This document shows positions 1 to 6,294 of a stretch of DNA of 10,963 nucleotides, in pieces (the first letter of the stretch is position 1; each line of letters opens with the position of its first letter). Origin of the DNA: CAZGSG01 sp964528095 (GTDB taxonomy: Bacteria; Bacteroidota; Bacteroidia; Chitinophagales; Chitinophagaceae). The stretch spans positions 1 through 10,963 of the forward strand of contig CAZGSG010000200.1 in the NCBI GenBank assembly GCA_964528095.1, given 5' to 3'. Both the position numbers and the translations under genes were made by a program. The notes under the pieces were generated by a model. It did not search any database. It was given only the letters and a program-made list of their open reading frames with translations, and was not told where the DNA came from.

Positions 1-1
1 C

Positions 2-79
2 CTGCTGGGGATGTATGCCTGGCATGGCAAACACCATGTAGCGCATATTCTTGCATTGAGGGAGAGGATGGGGTGGTAG
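2..79 (+). CDS. C-terminal end of a DinB/YfiT-like putative metal-dependent hydrolase (partial)
   Basis: Only the last 25 codons and the TAG stop are inside the window; the gene begins upstream of base 1. The tail reads MYAWHGKHHVAHI followed by LRERMGW. This His-rich ending, with H8, H11, H12 and H15 of the visible fragment, is typical of YfiT/BstA-like proteins of the DinB superfamily. Those are four-helix-bundle proteins that bind a divalent metal through three histidines and include bacillithiol-type S-transferases and putative hydrolases. The frame was chosen because only it gives this signature. The call rests on a short fragment, so the exact substrate cannot be judged. A phased 7-bp repeat array begins two bases after the stop. 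Confidence 0.7.
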   Translation: MLGMYAWHGKHHVAHILALRERMGW

Positions 80-81
80 GG

Positions 82-123
82 ATGATAGATATTAGATTAT
101 AGATATTAGGTTGTGGATATTAG
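82..123 (+). repeat. Array of six phased 7-bp repeats (consensus ATATTAG)
   Basis: Six consecutive 7-bp units run in perfect phase from 82 to 123. Three are exactly ATATTAG (89-95, 103-109, 117-123). The others (ATGATAG, ATTATAG, GTTGTGG) keep most of the pattern, and every unit ends in G. The array fills the space between the DinB-like stop codon and the Nudix gene. The same kind of heptad occurs at 8019-8067, so this looks like a dispersed intergenic element rather than a local accident. No facing array of opposite orientation was seen nearby. Function unknown. Confidence 0.65.
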
Positions 124-153
124 ATGCCTGAGATAATAAGTACTTTGACAATT

Positions 154-702
154 ATGAAATGGAAAATTCTTTCTTCAGCATATCTCTTTAATGATCTTTG
201 GTTCAAAGTAAGGAAAGAACGGTGTGAAACTCCGTTGGGTAAAATCGTTGATCCTTATTATGTATATGAATTCCCTGAGTGGGTATCGGCAGTGCCGGTA
301 ACAGCGGAAGGAAAGATCATACTGATCAGGCAATACCGTCACGCATTAGGGGAGATATGCATTGAAATTCCCGGGGGTGTGGTGGATGCCTCCGATAAAA
401 GCATGGAAGAAGCGGCAAAGCGTGAATTGAAGGAAGAAACAGGCTATGTCTTTACTTCTTTTGAATCAATGGGTGTCATATCTGCCAATCCTTCTACCAA
501 TACCAACCTGATGCATATGTTTCTTGCAAAAGGTGGTACAAAAGTCAGCGATCAGCAACTCGATCCAAACGAAGAGATCGACGTAGAGCTATTTACAATT
601 GCTGAAGTAAAACAACTCTTAAAGGAAAATAAGATCGTGCAGGCGATGCATGTTACGGCGTTGATGTACGCGTTGGAAAAACTGGGCGAATTGACCTATT
701 AA
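154..702 (+). CDS. Nudix hydrolase, ADP-ribose pyrophosphatase-like
   Basis: Predicted 182-residue cytosolic Nudix hydrolase that would cleave a nucleoside diphosphate linked to another moiety. The ADP-ribose/NDP-sugar type is favoured because of the N-terminal beta-rich segment (residues 1-45) and the RQYRHA motif (59-64) before the Nudix box. The box spans about 74-98 and keeps the catalytic core RELKEETGY (90-98). It is slightly degenerate: the first conserved Glu is Lys82, and one residue is inserted after the GG. An ATG 30 bases upstream (124) is in frame, but it abuts the heptad repeats and adds ten residues unlike the family start, so ATG 154 (MKWKILSS) is preferred. A TACTTTG, close to a Bacteroidota -7 box, lies just before it. 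The stop is 9 bp from the convergent folC stop. The substrate is inferred from family features only. Confidence 0.85.
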   Translation: MKWKILSSAYLFNDLWFKVRKERCETPLGKIVDPYYVYEFPEWVSAVPVTAEGKIILIRQYRHALGEICIEIPGGVVDASDKSMEEAAKRELKEETGYVFTSFESMGVISANPSTNTNLMHMFLAKGGTKVSDQQLDPNEEIDVELFTIAEVKQLLKENKIVQAMHVTALMYALEKLGELTY

Positions 703-711
703 GGGCAGTAC

Positions 712-1998
712 TTACTCCACTTCTCCCACAATAAAAACACTGCCGCAAATAATAATCAGATCGGTCGGTTTAGCCCGGTTCTTTGCATCTTTCAGCGCCT
801 CGTTTACATTTTTATAAGCATGTCCTTTTAATCCAACAGTGCCAGCCTGCAACAGCAATTTTTCTGCATCCAATGCACGTGGTATGCCTGCCTGGGTAAA
901 ATAGTAGCGGGCTGTTTTAGGCAGTAATTTCAGGACAGATTGAATGTCTTTATCGTTGACCATTCCTATAATAAAATGCAGTTCGTCATGGTCTGTCAAT
1001 TCTGCCTGCTCCAGTATCTGTGTAATACCGGCTTCATTATGTCCAACATCCAGCACTACCATCGGATGTTCATGTATGATTTCCCAACGACCATGAAGAC
1101 CGCTTATTTTTTTTGCATGTTTCAGAGCGGTATGGATAATGGTTTCATCCAGTTTCCAGCCTTTTTGTTTTAACTGAAAACAGGCCTCCAGCACAGTGAG
1201 GAGGTTTTTTCGCTGGTAAATACCTGCAAGATCAAGATGATAAATTATATGATCCGTTTTATGTTGCTCCGCAACTTCTATGATCAACTCATGTTTTTCC
1301 CATTTCCATTCCATGGCCTGTCTTTTTTGTGAAGCAATAATAATGGGGGCATTATTGTCTTTCGCAAATTGTTCAAATACCGGTGCAGTCTCCGGCAACA
1401 CTTCTCCAATCACTACAGGTATACCGGGTTTTATGATCCCTGCTTTCTCTGCTGCGATCTTCTCCAGGCTATTACCTAACAGGTTCATATGATCCCAACC
1501 GATATTGGTGACAACGGATATTTCAGGAATAATAACATTGGTGCTATCCAGCCTGCCTCCAAGTCCAACTTCTATAATGGCGATATCAACCTGTTCTTTT
1601 GCGAAATAGTCAAATGCCATGGCAACAGTAATCTCAAAAAAACTTGGCTCTATCTTTTCAATCAATGGGCTTATTTTTTCTGTAAAATCCACTACGAACT
1701 CTTCATTGATCATTTCCCCGTTTATTTTAATCCGTTCTCGAAAATCTTTGAGGTGAGGAGATGTGTACAGGCCTGTTTTATAACCGGCAGACTGGAAGAT
1801 CGCCGCGAGCATATGGCTTACAGAGCCTTTGCCATTGGTGCCTGCGATATGAACTGACCGGAACTTTGTTTGCGGATCATGCAGAAATTCACAGAGTATA
1901 TGTGTATTATCAAGATTGTCTTTATATGCGGAAGCGCCGACCCGGCTGTACATCGGAAGGCGGGTAAACAGGTAGTCGAGGGTCTGCTGATAATTCAT
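712..1998 (-). CDS. folC: Bifunctional folylpolyglutamate synthase / dihydrofolate synthase
   Basis: FolC of the Mur ligase superfamily: ATP-dependent addition of glutamate to dihydropteroate and to reduced folates in the cytosol. The length of 428 residues is normal. In order the sequence shows the P-loop GTNGKGS (about 53-59), TSPHL (79-83), FFEIT (120-124), EVGLGGRLDSTN (143-154), IGWDH (166-170), EKAGIIKPG (184-192), HGRWE (302-306), the Bacteroidota-style DVGHNEAG (317-324) in place of DGAHNP, and a C-terminal CGSVFIVGEV. The longest reading begins at GTG 2004, two codons earlier, but ATG 1998 gives the usual MNYQQTLDY start. A perfect -7 box overlaps that GTG, which also favours the ATG. 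The gene lies downstream of the TonB-like gene, a common association in this phylum, but separated from it by two genes. It converges with the Nudix gene. Confidence 0.95.
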   Translation of the reverse strand: MNYQQTLDYLFTRLPMYSRVGASAYKDNLDNTHILCEFLHDPQTKFRSVHIAGTNGKGSVSHMLAAIFQSAGYKTGLYTSPHLKDFRERIKINGEMINEEFVVDFTEKISPLIEKIEPSFFEITVAMAFDYFAKEQVDIAIIEVGLGGRLDSTNVIIPEISVVTNIGWDHMNLLGNSLEKIAAEKAGIIKPGIPVVIGEVLPETAPVFEQFAKDNNAPIIIASQKRQAMEWKWEKHELIIEVAEQHKTDHIIYHLDLAGIYQRKNLLTVLEACFQLKQKGWKLDETIIHTALKHAKKISGLHGRWEIIHEHPMVVLDVGHNEAGITQILEQAELTDHDELHFIIGMVNDKDIQSVLKLLPKTARYYFTQAGIPRALDAEKLLLQAGTVGLKGHAYKNVNEALKDAKNRAKPTDLIIICGSVFIVGEVE

Positions 1999-2003
1999 AT
2001 TCA

Positions 2004-2011
2004 CAAATGTA
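2004..2011 (-). promoter_or_regulatory. Possible -7 box (TACATTTG) at the folC start
   Basis: On the - strand the sequence reads TACATTTG, an exact match to the Bacteroidota -7 consensus TAnnTTTG. It ends six bases before the ATG of folC, which would place the transcript start at or almost at the initiation codon, a leaderless mRNA. No TTG-type -33 element was found at the expected distance, so the call is weak. Confidence 0.3.
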
Positions 2012-2105
2012 TGATTTGATTGGCCTTTTCAGATAATTTGAAGGGCTACTGTTTCTTATTGCCGCAATCCTGTTATTATTTTATGGACATATAAGGCCAG
2101 GCTTC

Positions 2106-2309
2106 TTAGTTATTACTACCCTGCTTCTTTAAAAGGATAAATTTTATAATAAACCAGAACAATGCAATTACTATAACAACCTTACCAGCCATGAGTGATT
2201 CATCTGCATTGGGCCAATGTAATATCTTCATCATTGCCCCAATAATCCGTATAATAAACCCGGTACAAACAAGAATAGCCGGCCATTTAAAATAATAGAA
2301 ATTCTTCAT
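2106..2309 (-). CDS. Small two-helix membrane protein with GldL-like motif
   Basis: A 67-residue inner-membrane protein with two predicted helices, about residues 8-28 and 42-61, and a short basic C-terminus (LLKKQGSNN). The segment IGAMMKILHWPNAD (about 23-36) resembles the signature found after the first helix of GldL, the gliding/type IX secretion motor protein. The same motif recurs in many small Bacteroidota membrane proteins of unknown role. It is far too short to be GldL itself, so a gliding function should not be assumed. Its ATG overlaps the macrodomain stop codon (ATGA, 2306-2309), implying translational coupling. FolC follows after about 100 bp. Confidence 0.75.
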   Translation of the reverse strand: MKNFYYFKWPAILVCTGFIIRIIGAMMKILHWPNADESLMAGKVVIVIALFWFIIKFILLKKQGSNN

Positions 2310-2830
2310 AGAGTCGAAGCCTTTAATAAGGAACTATAAATGCCGTAATTCTCCTCATCAAAACAAACGAAGTATACTTTCTTTAATTGAAGATCCTGTT
2401 GCAAAAAATTGTGCACGGTTGTAATTGCAATGGAAGCTGCTTCGTTTTTCGGGTAACCATATATCCCGGTACTGATATTGGGAAAAGCGATCGTTGTAAT
2501 ATTATTTTCTATTGCTAGCTTAAGACTATTTATATAACACGAACCTAGCTTTTCTGCCTCCTGTTTGTTACCCCCATTCCATACAGGCCCGACTGTATGT
2601 ATCACAAAGCGCGCATTCAATCTTCCGCCTGTGGTAATGACGGCCTCACCGGTTTTGCAACCGCCCTGTCTTGCAATGATCCTCCTGCAGTCTTCCAGTA
2701 TAGCTGGTCCGCCAGCCCGGTGAATAGCTCCATCTACGCCACCGCCGCCCAATAATGAAGTGTTGGCTGCATTTACAATCGCGTCCGCAACCGATTTTGT
2801 AATATCTCCTTTTACCAGTTCTATTCTCAT
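2306..2830 (-). CDS. Macrodomain protein, probable O-acetyl-ADP-ribose deacetylase
   Basis: A stand-alone macrodomain of 174 residues, the normal size for the YmdB/MacroD class. These cytosolic enzymes bind ADP-ribose and hydrolyse O-acetyl-ADP-ribose or remove mono-ADP-ribose from proteins. Visible motifs are VKGDIT (6-11, adenine-contacting Asp9), the catalytic-loop NAAN (20-23), GGGGVDGAIH (28-37), the VGPVW segment (80-84) and the phosphate loop STGIYGYP (120-127). All motif residues expected for activity appear present. The gene follows the TonB-like gene's terminator with almost no room for its own promoter, and its stop overlaps the start of the small membrane protein. The substrate is inferred from the family. 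Confidence 0.9.
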   Translation of the reverse strand: MRIELVKGDITKSVADAIVNAANTSLLGGGGVDGAIHRAGGPAILEDCRRIIARQGGCKTGEAVITTGGRLNARFVIHTVGPVWNGGNKQEAEKLGSCYINSLKLAIENNITTIAFPNISTGIYGYPKNEAASIAITTVHNFLQQDLQLKKVYFVCFDEENYGIYSSLLKASTL

Positions 2831-2840
2831 TTGTTATTCA

Positions 2841-2877
2841 ATATAAAACAAAAACCATGACAGTCATTGTCATGGTT
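2841..2877 (-). terminator. Intrinsic terminator after the TonB-like gene
   Basis: Two perfectly complementary 10-base arms, AACCATGACA (2853-2862) and TGTCATGGTT (2868-2877), enclose a 5-base loop. Read on the - strand the stem is followed by a T-rich tract (TTTGTTTTATAT). It lies 26 bp beyond the TonB-like stop codon, the right place to end that transcript, and only about 10 bp before the macrodomain start codon. Confidence 0.8.
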
Positions 2878-2903
2878 GATTATTTAATGCCCACAAAATA
2901 TAC

Positions 2904-3800
2904 TTAGTTCGTAACGGTGAAATTAAACTGTACCGTCACCTGCGACTCATGATCCGATTTATTGAATTTCATATTGCGGAGGTATTGCATTACTGCCGAT
3001 TTATAGGCTGAAGATGTATTGGTACTCCCTCTTGCAAACTGTAGAAACTGGCCTATACCATCCGGGGATACTTTTATATCCGCAAATATGGTTGCTTTAT
3101 CAAGATCACCCTGGAATGCGTAAGAACTTACAATTGATCGATCCCCGCGCGACACCCTTGGTCCTGTACCTCTTCCTGATCCCGAACCATTACCACCTCC
3201 GTTGCCTGTTCCGGTTCCACCTCCTGTACCACTTCCTTTGCCTACGCCACTACCTGTACCTGCACCTCCGCTACGGTCATAATCTTCTGCCGCGCCGCCG
3301 CCCTGGCCGTTGCCGGTGGTTGTTCTGCCAAGCACAGCTTTTGGTTTGGGAGGAGGGGGAGCAGGTGTTGTAACCGGCTCTTTAGGTTCAACCTTTACAT
3401 CGGATTTGTTTTCATTGATTTTTTTAGCTTCGGGCTTGGGTTTGTCGGGCTGTAAGATGGCAGGGGTTGTTTTTTCGGTTTCGTCTTCTTCAATATCTCT
3501 CGAATCCTCACCCGGCGTTTGCGGACTTTCAGGGGCTGTGCCCGCAGGTCCAGTTGCCTGTACAGGATTACCACCACCACCGCCACCTGTGGCTGGAGTA
3601 TACTCCGGTTCCGGGTCAGGAGGCAGATTCAGCTCCACTAATATGCCGAGGTCTGCCGGCGGATGCTCAACAGCTGGTATTGTCCATTTCCAGAAGAGCA
3701 TAAGCAACAGTAATAGACCGGCAACGCCCGCCGTAATCATCGATGCCTGTTGATTTTTTCTTGCTTCAAAAGATGCGGACATAGAAATTACATTGTTCAT
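2904..3800 (-). CDS. TonB-like energy transducer (single TM, Pro/Gly-rich linker)
   Basis: A 298-residue protein with TonB/TolA architecture: a short cytoplasmic N-terminus, one transmembrane helix (about 21-39), a proline- and acid-rich stretch (45-155), a glycine-rich segment (about 160-213, many GTG and GSG units) and a C-terminal folded domain (about 218-298). Such proteins span the periplasm and pass energy from an ExbB/ExbD motor to outer-membrane receptors. The C-terminal domain has the expected alternation, with IFADIKVSPDG and a final VTVQFNFTV strand, but no strong diagnostic motif, so TonB-like is safer than TonB. A second in-frame ATG at 3782 (MSASFEARK) is an equally good start. 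No exbB or exbD is in the window; an EamA transporter lies upstream instead. A clear terminator follows the stop. Confidence 0.75.
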   Translation of the reverse strand: MNNVISMSASFEARKNQQASMITAGVAGLLLLLMLFWKWTIPAVEHPPADLGILVELNLPPDPEPEYTPATGGGGGGNPVQATGPAGTAPESPQTPGEDSRDIEEDETEKTTPAILQPDKPKPEAKKINENKSDVKVEPKEPVTTPAPPPPKPKAVLGRTTTGNGQGGGAAEDYDRSGGAGTGSGVGKGSGTGGGTGTGNGGGNGSGSGRGTGPRVSRGDRSIVSSYAFQGDLDKATIFADIKVSPDGIGQFLQFARGSTNTSSAYKSAVMQYLRNMKFNKSDHESQVTVQFNFTVTN

Positions 3801-3823
3801 ACGAAGTTACTGCTTGATTTTCA

Positions 3824-3840
3824 ATGGCGGAAGCCGCCGT
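3824..3840. other. GC-rich hairpin in the leader of the TonB-like gene
   Basis: GGCGG (3826-3830) and CCGCC (3834-3838) form a tight stem with a 3-base loop, extendable by an A-T and a T-G pair. On the + strand it is followed by TTTTTC, so it looks like a terminator in that direction, but no + strand gene precedes it. On the - strand it lies about 25 bp upstream of the TonB-like start and would fold in the mRNA leader. Its role is not determinable from sequence. Confidence 0.35.
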
Positions 3841-3979
3841 TTTTCACACCTGTGTATTAACGGCGCAAAGGCCGTGCAACTTGTTTAAATAGCTCTGTAT
3901 AAAATGTTAAGATTTGAGATTTAGGGTGTTAGACCCGGTTTTGGGTGTCTTTTTCTCATTTATACCCTTTTCAGGAAGG

Positions 3980-4882
3980 TCATTTTCGAAACAAGGAGCT
4001 ATTTGCGATCAGCACTCCTGCGAAAACGAGTACCATGCTGATAATATGTTCGAATGTAAACTGTTCATCCAGGATCAGCACGCCTTCCAGGCTACTGAAA
4101 ACGGGTATCAGGTTGCCGAATAGCGCCGTTCGGCCTGCACCAAGCCAACGGATACTTTTATTCCATACAAAAAATGAAATAATAGATGGCCCTAGTCCCA
4201 GGTATAAAATAATGCCTGCAAGAGAAGGTGTCCATTTTACCGGCTCTGTATACTGCATTTCCCAGATAAAAAATGGCAATAACAGAAGCGTACCGAATAC
4301 AAAGGAGGTAAAAAGAAAATTAAGTGGTGAGACTTCAATCGGCTTCTTGCGAACAAGTATATTATACACTGCAAACGAAAGAGCCGCCAGCAGAATCCAG
4401 GCATCGCCCTCGGAGAATCTAAAGTTTACCAGGTTCCTGAAATCGCCTTTAGACAAGAGAAATAATATGCCGGCAATACAGATCAGTACGCCTCCAATTT
4501 TTAGCCATCCTATTTTTTCTTTTAAAAATATTCTGGCAAGAATGATGGACATGACAGGAGAGGAGGTAGTACCAATCAACGCGAGGTTAATAGCAGAGGA
4601 ATAATGTCCGCCCACATATACAAACGTATTAAAAAGAGAAATACCGGTAAGTGAAAGCCAGAAAAAATAATGAAGATGTTTTCTAACCACCGCCCATTCT
4701 TTGCGAAATACTTTTATTGCAAAAGGCAGTAGTATTAAAGTGGCTGTTGCCCATCTAAAAAAAGAAAGACTAACAGGAGGTATATCCTTATATACAGCCC
4801 TGGCAACAATAAAATTACCAGACCAGATAATAACCGCCAATATCGCAAGGCCAACACCTTTTAAAATATTCTTGTCAGTCAA
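3980..4882 (-). CDS. EamA-family (DMT superfamily) transporter
   Basis: A 300-residue inner-membrane protein with about ten predicted helices in two EamA repeats (roughly 8-145 and 160-296), the standard size and layout for drug/metabolite transporters such as RhaT/YdcZ relatives. Typical features are the first-helix WSGNFIVARA motif, FFRWATATLIL in helix 2, the TSSPVMSIILARIFLKEKI segment ending repeat 1, and the matching FGNLIPVFSSLEGVLILDE segment ending repeat 2. The substrate cannot be predicted; the family exports amino acids, nucleosides and other small metabolites. The start is unusual: no ATG fits, an in-frame TAG lies two codons upstream, and the only reasonable start is TTG at 4882 (LTDKNILKG). 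The gene lies 55 bp after the radical SAM gene and may share its transcript. Confidence 0.9.
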   Translation of the reverse strand: MTDKNILKGVGLAILAVIIWSGNFIVARAVYKDIPPVSLSFFRWATATLILLPFAIKVFRKEWAVVRKHLHYFFWLSLTGISLFNTFVYVGGHYSSAINLALIGTTSSPVMSIILARIFLKEKIGWLKIGGVLICIAGILFLLSKGDFRNLVNFRFSEGDAWILLAALSFAVYNILVRKKPIEVSPLNFLFTSFVFGTLLLLPFFIWEMQYTEPVKWTPSLAGIILYLGLGPSIISFFVWNKSIRWLGAGRTALFGNLIPVFSSLEGVLILDEQFTFEHIISMVLVFAGVLIANSSLFRK

Positions 4883-4907
4883 AGTCTAATTGTATTCCCG
4901 GGTTCAT
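4875..4907 (-). other. Short upstream ORF overlapping the EamA start
   Basis: An ATG at 4907 opens a 10-codon frame (MNPGIQLDFD) that stops with TGA at 4875-4877, so it overlaps the TTG start of the EamA gene by eight bases in another frame. Ribosomes finishing it could re-initiate on the TTG. It could equally be chance, or the remains of the true start after a sequencing indel. Confidence 0.25.
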
Positions 4908-4937
4908 AGTTTGAAGTGCTTTACCCGGAGCTTTTCA

Positions 4938-6285
4938 TCATTTGTGTGCGAAATCCATTTCAAATTTTCCTTTGATCCGTTCCATCGGGGGATTGAAATA
5001 ACCGTATTTAAGATTAGGGAATTCTTCCTGTATCAATTCCTGCAATTGTTTTACACCCATACATTCTCCAGTATCTGTGGCGCCAATCTTTCCCAGATAC
5101 CAGTCAGGGTCAATATTAAAATTGCGCCATTGGATCATTTTCAGACCTGTTTCACTGATCAGTTTTCGCAGGGCTTCATACTCTGCCACGCTATCTGTCA
5201 TACCTGGAAATACAAAGTAGTTGATAGAGGTCCAGCCACCGAAGGAATTGACCACTTTCAGGCTCTCTACGATATCATTGAAGTCATAATTGTTGGGCCT
5301 GTAATAAGGCATATAAATTTCACGGCGTGCCGAGTTGGTGCTTACNNNNNNNNNNGGGGCGGGCACGGGGTTGGGTGGGGCCGGGCGAAAATGGCTCGAT
5401 GGAATTGCATCCGGCCTCGCATCGTTTGTTTACTGCGTCCGGCTTTGAGCCATTTGTATTGATATTAATACTTCCTTTCTGTGTGTGTTTTCTTATTTCA
5501 AGGATGGCCGCACGAATGGTCTCCCACATCAGCAGTGGTTCACCTTCACAACCCTGGCCAAAACTAATGATAGGATAGGGGGCTGTCTCCAGGTGAGGTA
5601 CCGTAAATTCAACGATCTCTTCAGCCGTAGGTTTAAAATTCAGTCGATCCTGGGTTGATACGATTGTCTCCTCATCAGGTTGTAAGGAAATACACCCAAC
5701 GCAATTGGCATTACAGGCAGGTGATGCCGGTACAGGACATTCCCATCTTCCTAAAAAATAATTACGCGCAGCAGGGCATTGATACGTTAATGCGCAATTG
5801 TTGCCTAAATGATTCACCAGGCGGTTATGCGGGTAAGCTTTAAGCAAACGGGCAACTCCAGTATCTATTTTTTCCTGGTCATATCCTTCGCTATCCTGCC
5901 GGATATCGGGTTCTATGCGCACAGCCGGCACATAAAATTTTTCATCATGCCAACCAACAGCTGTATAACAGAATAAGGGAAGCGTAGGGGCTTCTGCGGC
6001 TGTTTCATATGCCGCGATGTACAGACCTGTATGTGCAGGCGGAATAAATGCGGCAACGGCCCAGCCTTTCTCACAAAGTCGCATGTCACCGGTTTCTGTA
6101 TCTATTCCAATACCGCGTCTGCCGGGCAGTTCATACAAAGAGCCGCCTTGTGGCAATTCGATCCATTCTTCTTCAGGTACAGGCATAGCATCCCATCCAC
6201 TACGACCTGCCGCGTATAAAGAAGTATCTTCAAAGATATTGCCCTGGCCATCCGAATAAAGAATGTATGGAGAGAAATTATTCAA
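4938..6285 (-). CDS. Uncharacterised radical SAM protein, interrupted by an assembly gap
   Basis: A radical SAM enzyme whose reaction is unknown. The N-terminal 180 residues form an extra domain without a recognised function; it contains Cys164 and Cys170 (NNCALTYQC). The radical SAM core begins at CNANCVGC: Cys191, Cys195 and Cys198 are the CxxxCxxC ligands for the 4Fe-4S cluster. FGQGCEGEP (242-250) is in the place of the GGE motif, and ININTNGS follows. The chain runs intact to Ile296 (codon 5398-5400), then meets suspect sequence and ten Ns (5346-5355). It resumes in another frame at 5345 with VSTNSARR and ends at TGA 4938. Joining the halves gives about 430 residues with a natural core, so the gene is probably whole in the organism. 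The start is TTG 6285; TAA lies two codons upstream and the next Met is residue 34. It sits 9 bp after the membrane-protein gene. Confidence 0.85.
5346..5355. other. Ten-N assembly gap with a suspect right flank
   Basis: Ten Ns, a conventional placeholder length, join two contigs. The bases to the right (5356-5388) are extremely G-rich, unlike anything else in the window, and translate to a Pro/Arg-rich stretch (residues about 297-310) foreign to the radical SAM protein. The left flank is coding right up to 5345. Confidence 0.9.
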
Positions 6286-6294
6286 TAGTTAAGT

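Noticed and set aside
82..123. Heptad arrays here and at 8019-8160 as CRISPR or a tandem coding repeat
   Set aside because: Units are only 7 bp with no spacers, and no frame across them gives a sensible protein.
940..1967. Several + strand frames opposite folC
   Set aside because: FolC has all family motifs on the - strand; the opposite frames have none.
2021..2099. TGGCCTT and AAGGCCA inverted repeat in the folC upstream gap
   Set aside because: Arms of 7 bp are about 66 bp apart with no other structure; likely coincidence.
3310..3753. + strand frames opposite the TonB-like gene, including one of 147 codons
   Set aside because: They are mirror products of the Pro/Gly-rich linker (GGN/CCN codons leave few stops on the other strand) and show low-complexity composition.
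3912..3932. Possible third heptad array (three loose units ending in AG or GG)
   Set aside because: Too short and too diverged to tell from chance in A+T-rich sequence.
3932..3953. Bulged hairpin with T tract after the EamA stop
   Set aside because: The T tract follows on the + strand, the wrong direction for the EamA transcript, and the stem is short and bulged.
3945..4604. Long + strand frame (219 codons) opposite the EamA gene
   Set aside because: It is antisense to a well-supported transporter, and its product has no recognisable motif or membrane/globular pattern.
4890..5462. + strand frame of 190 codons spanning the N gap
   Set aside because: It is antisense to the radical SAM gene and continuous only because the Ns contain no stop.
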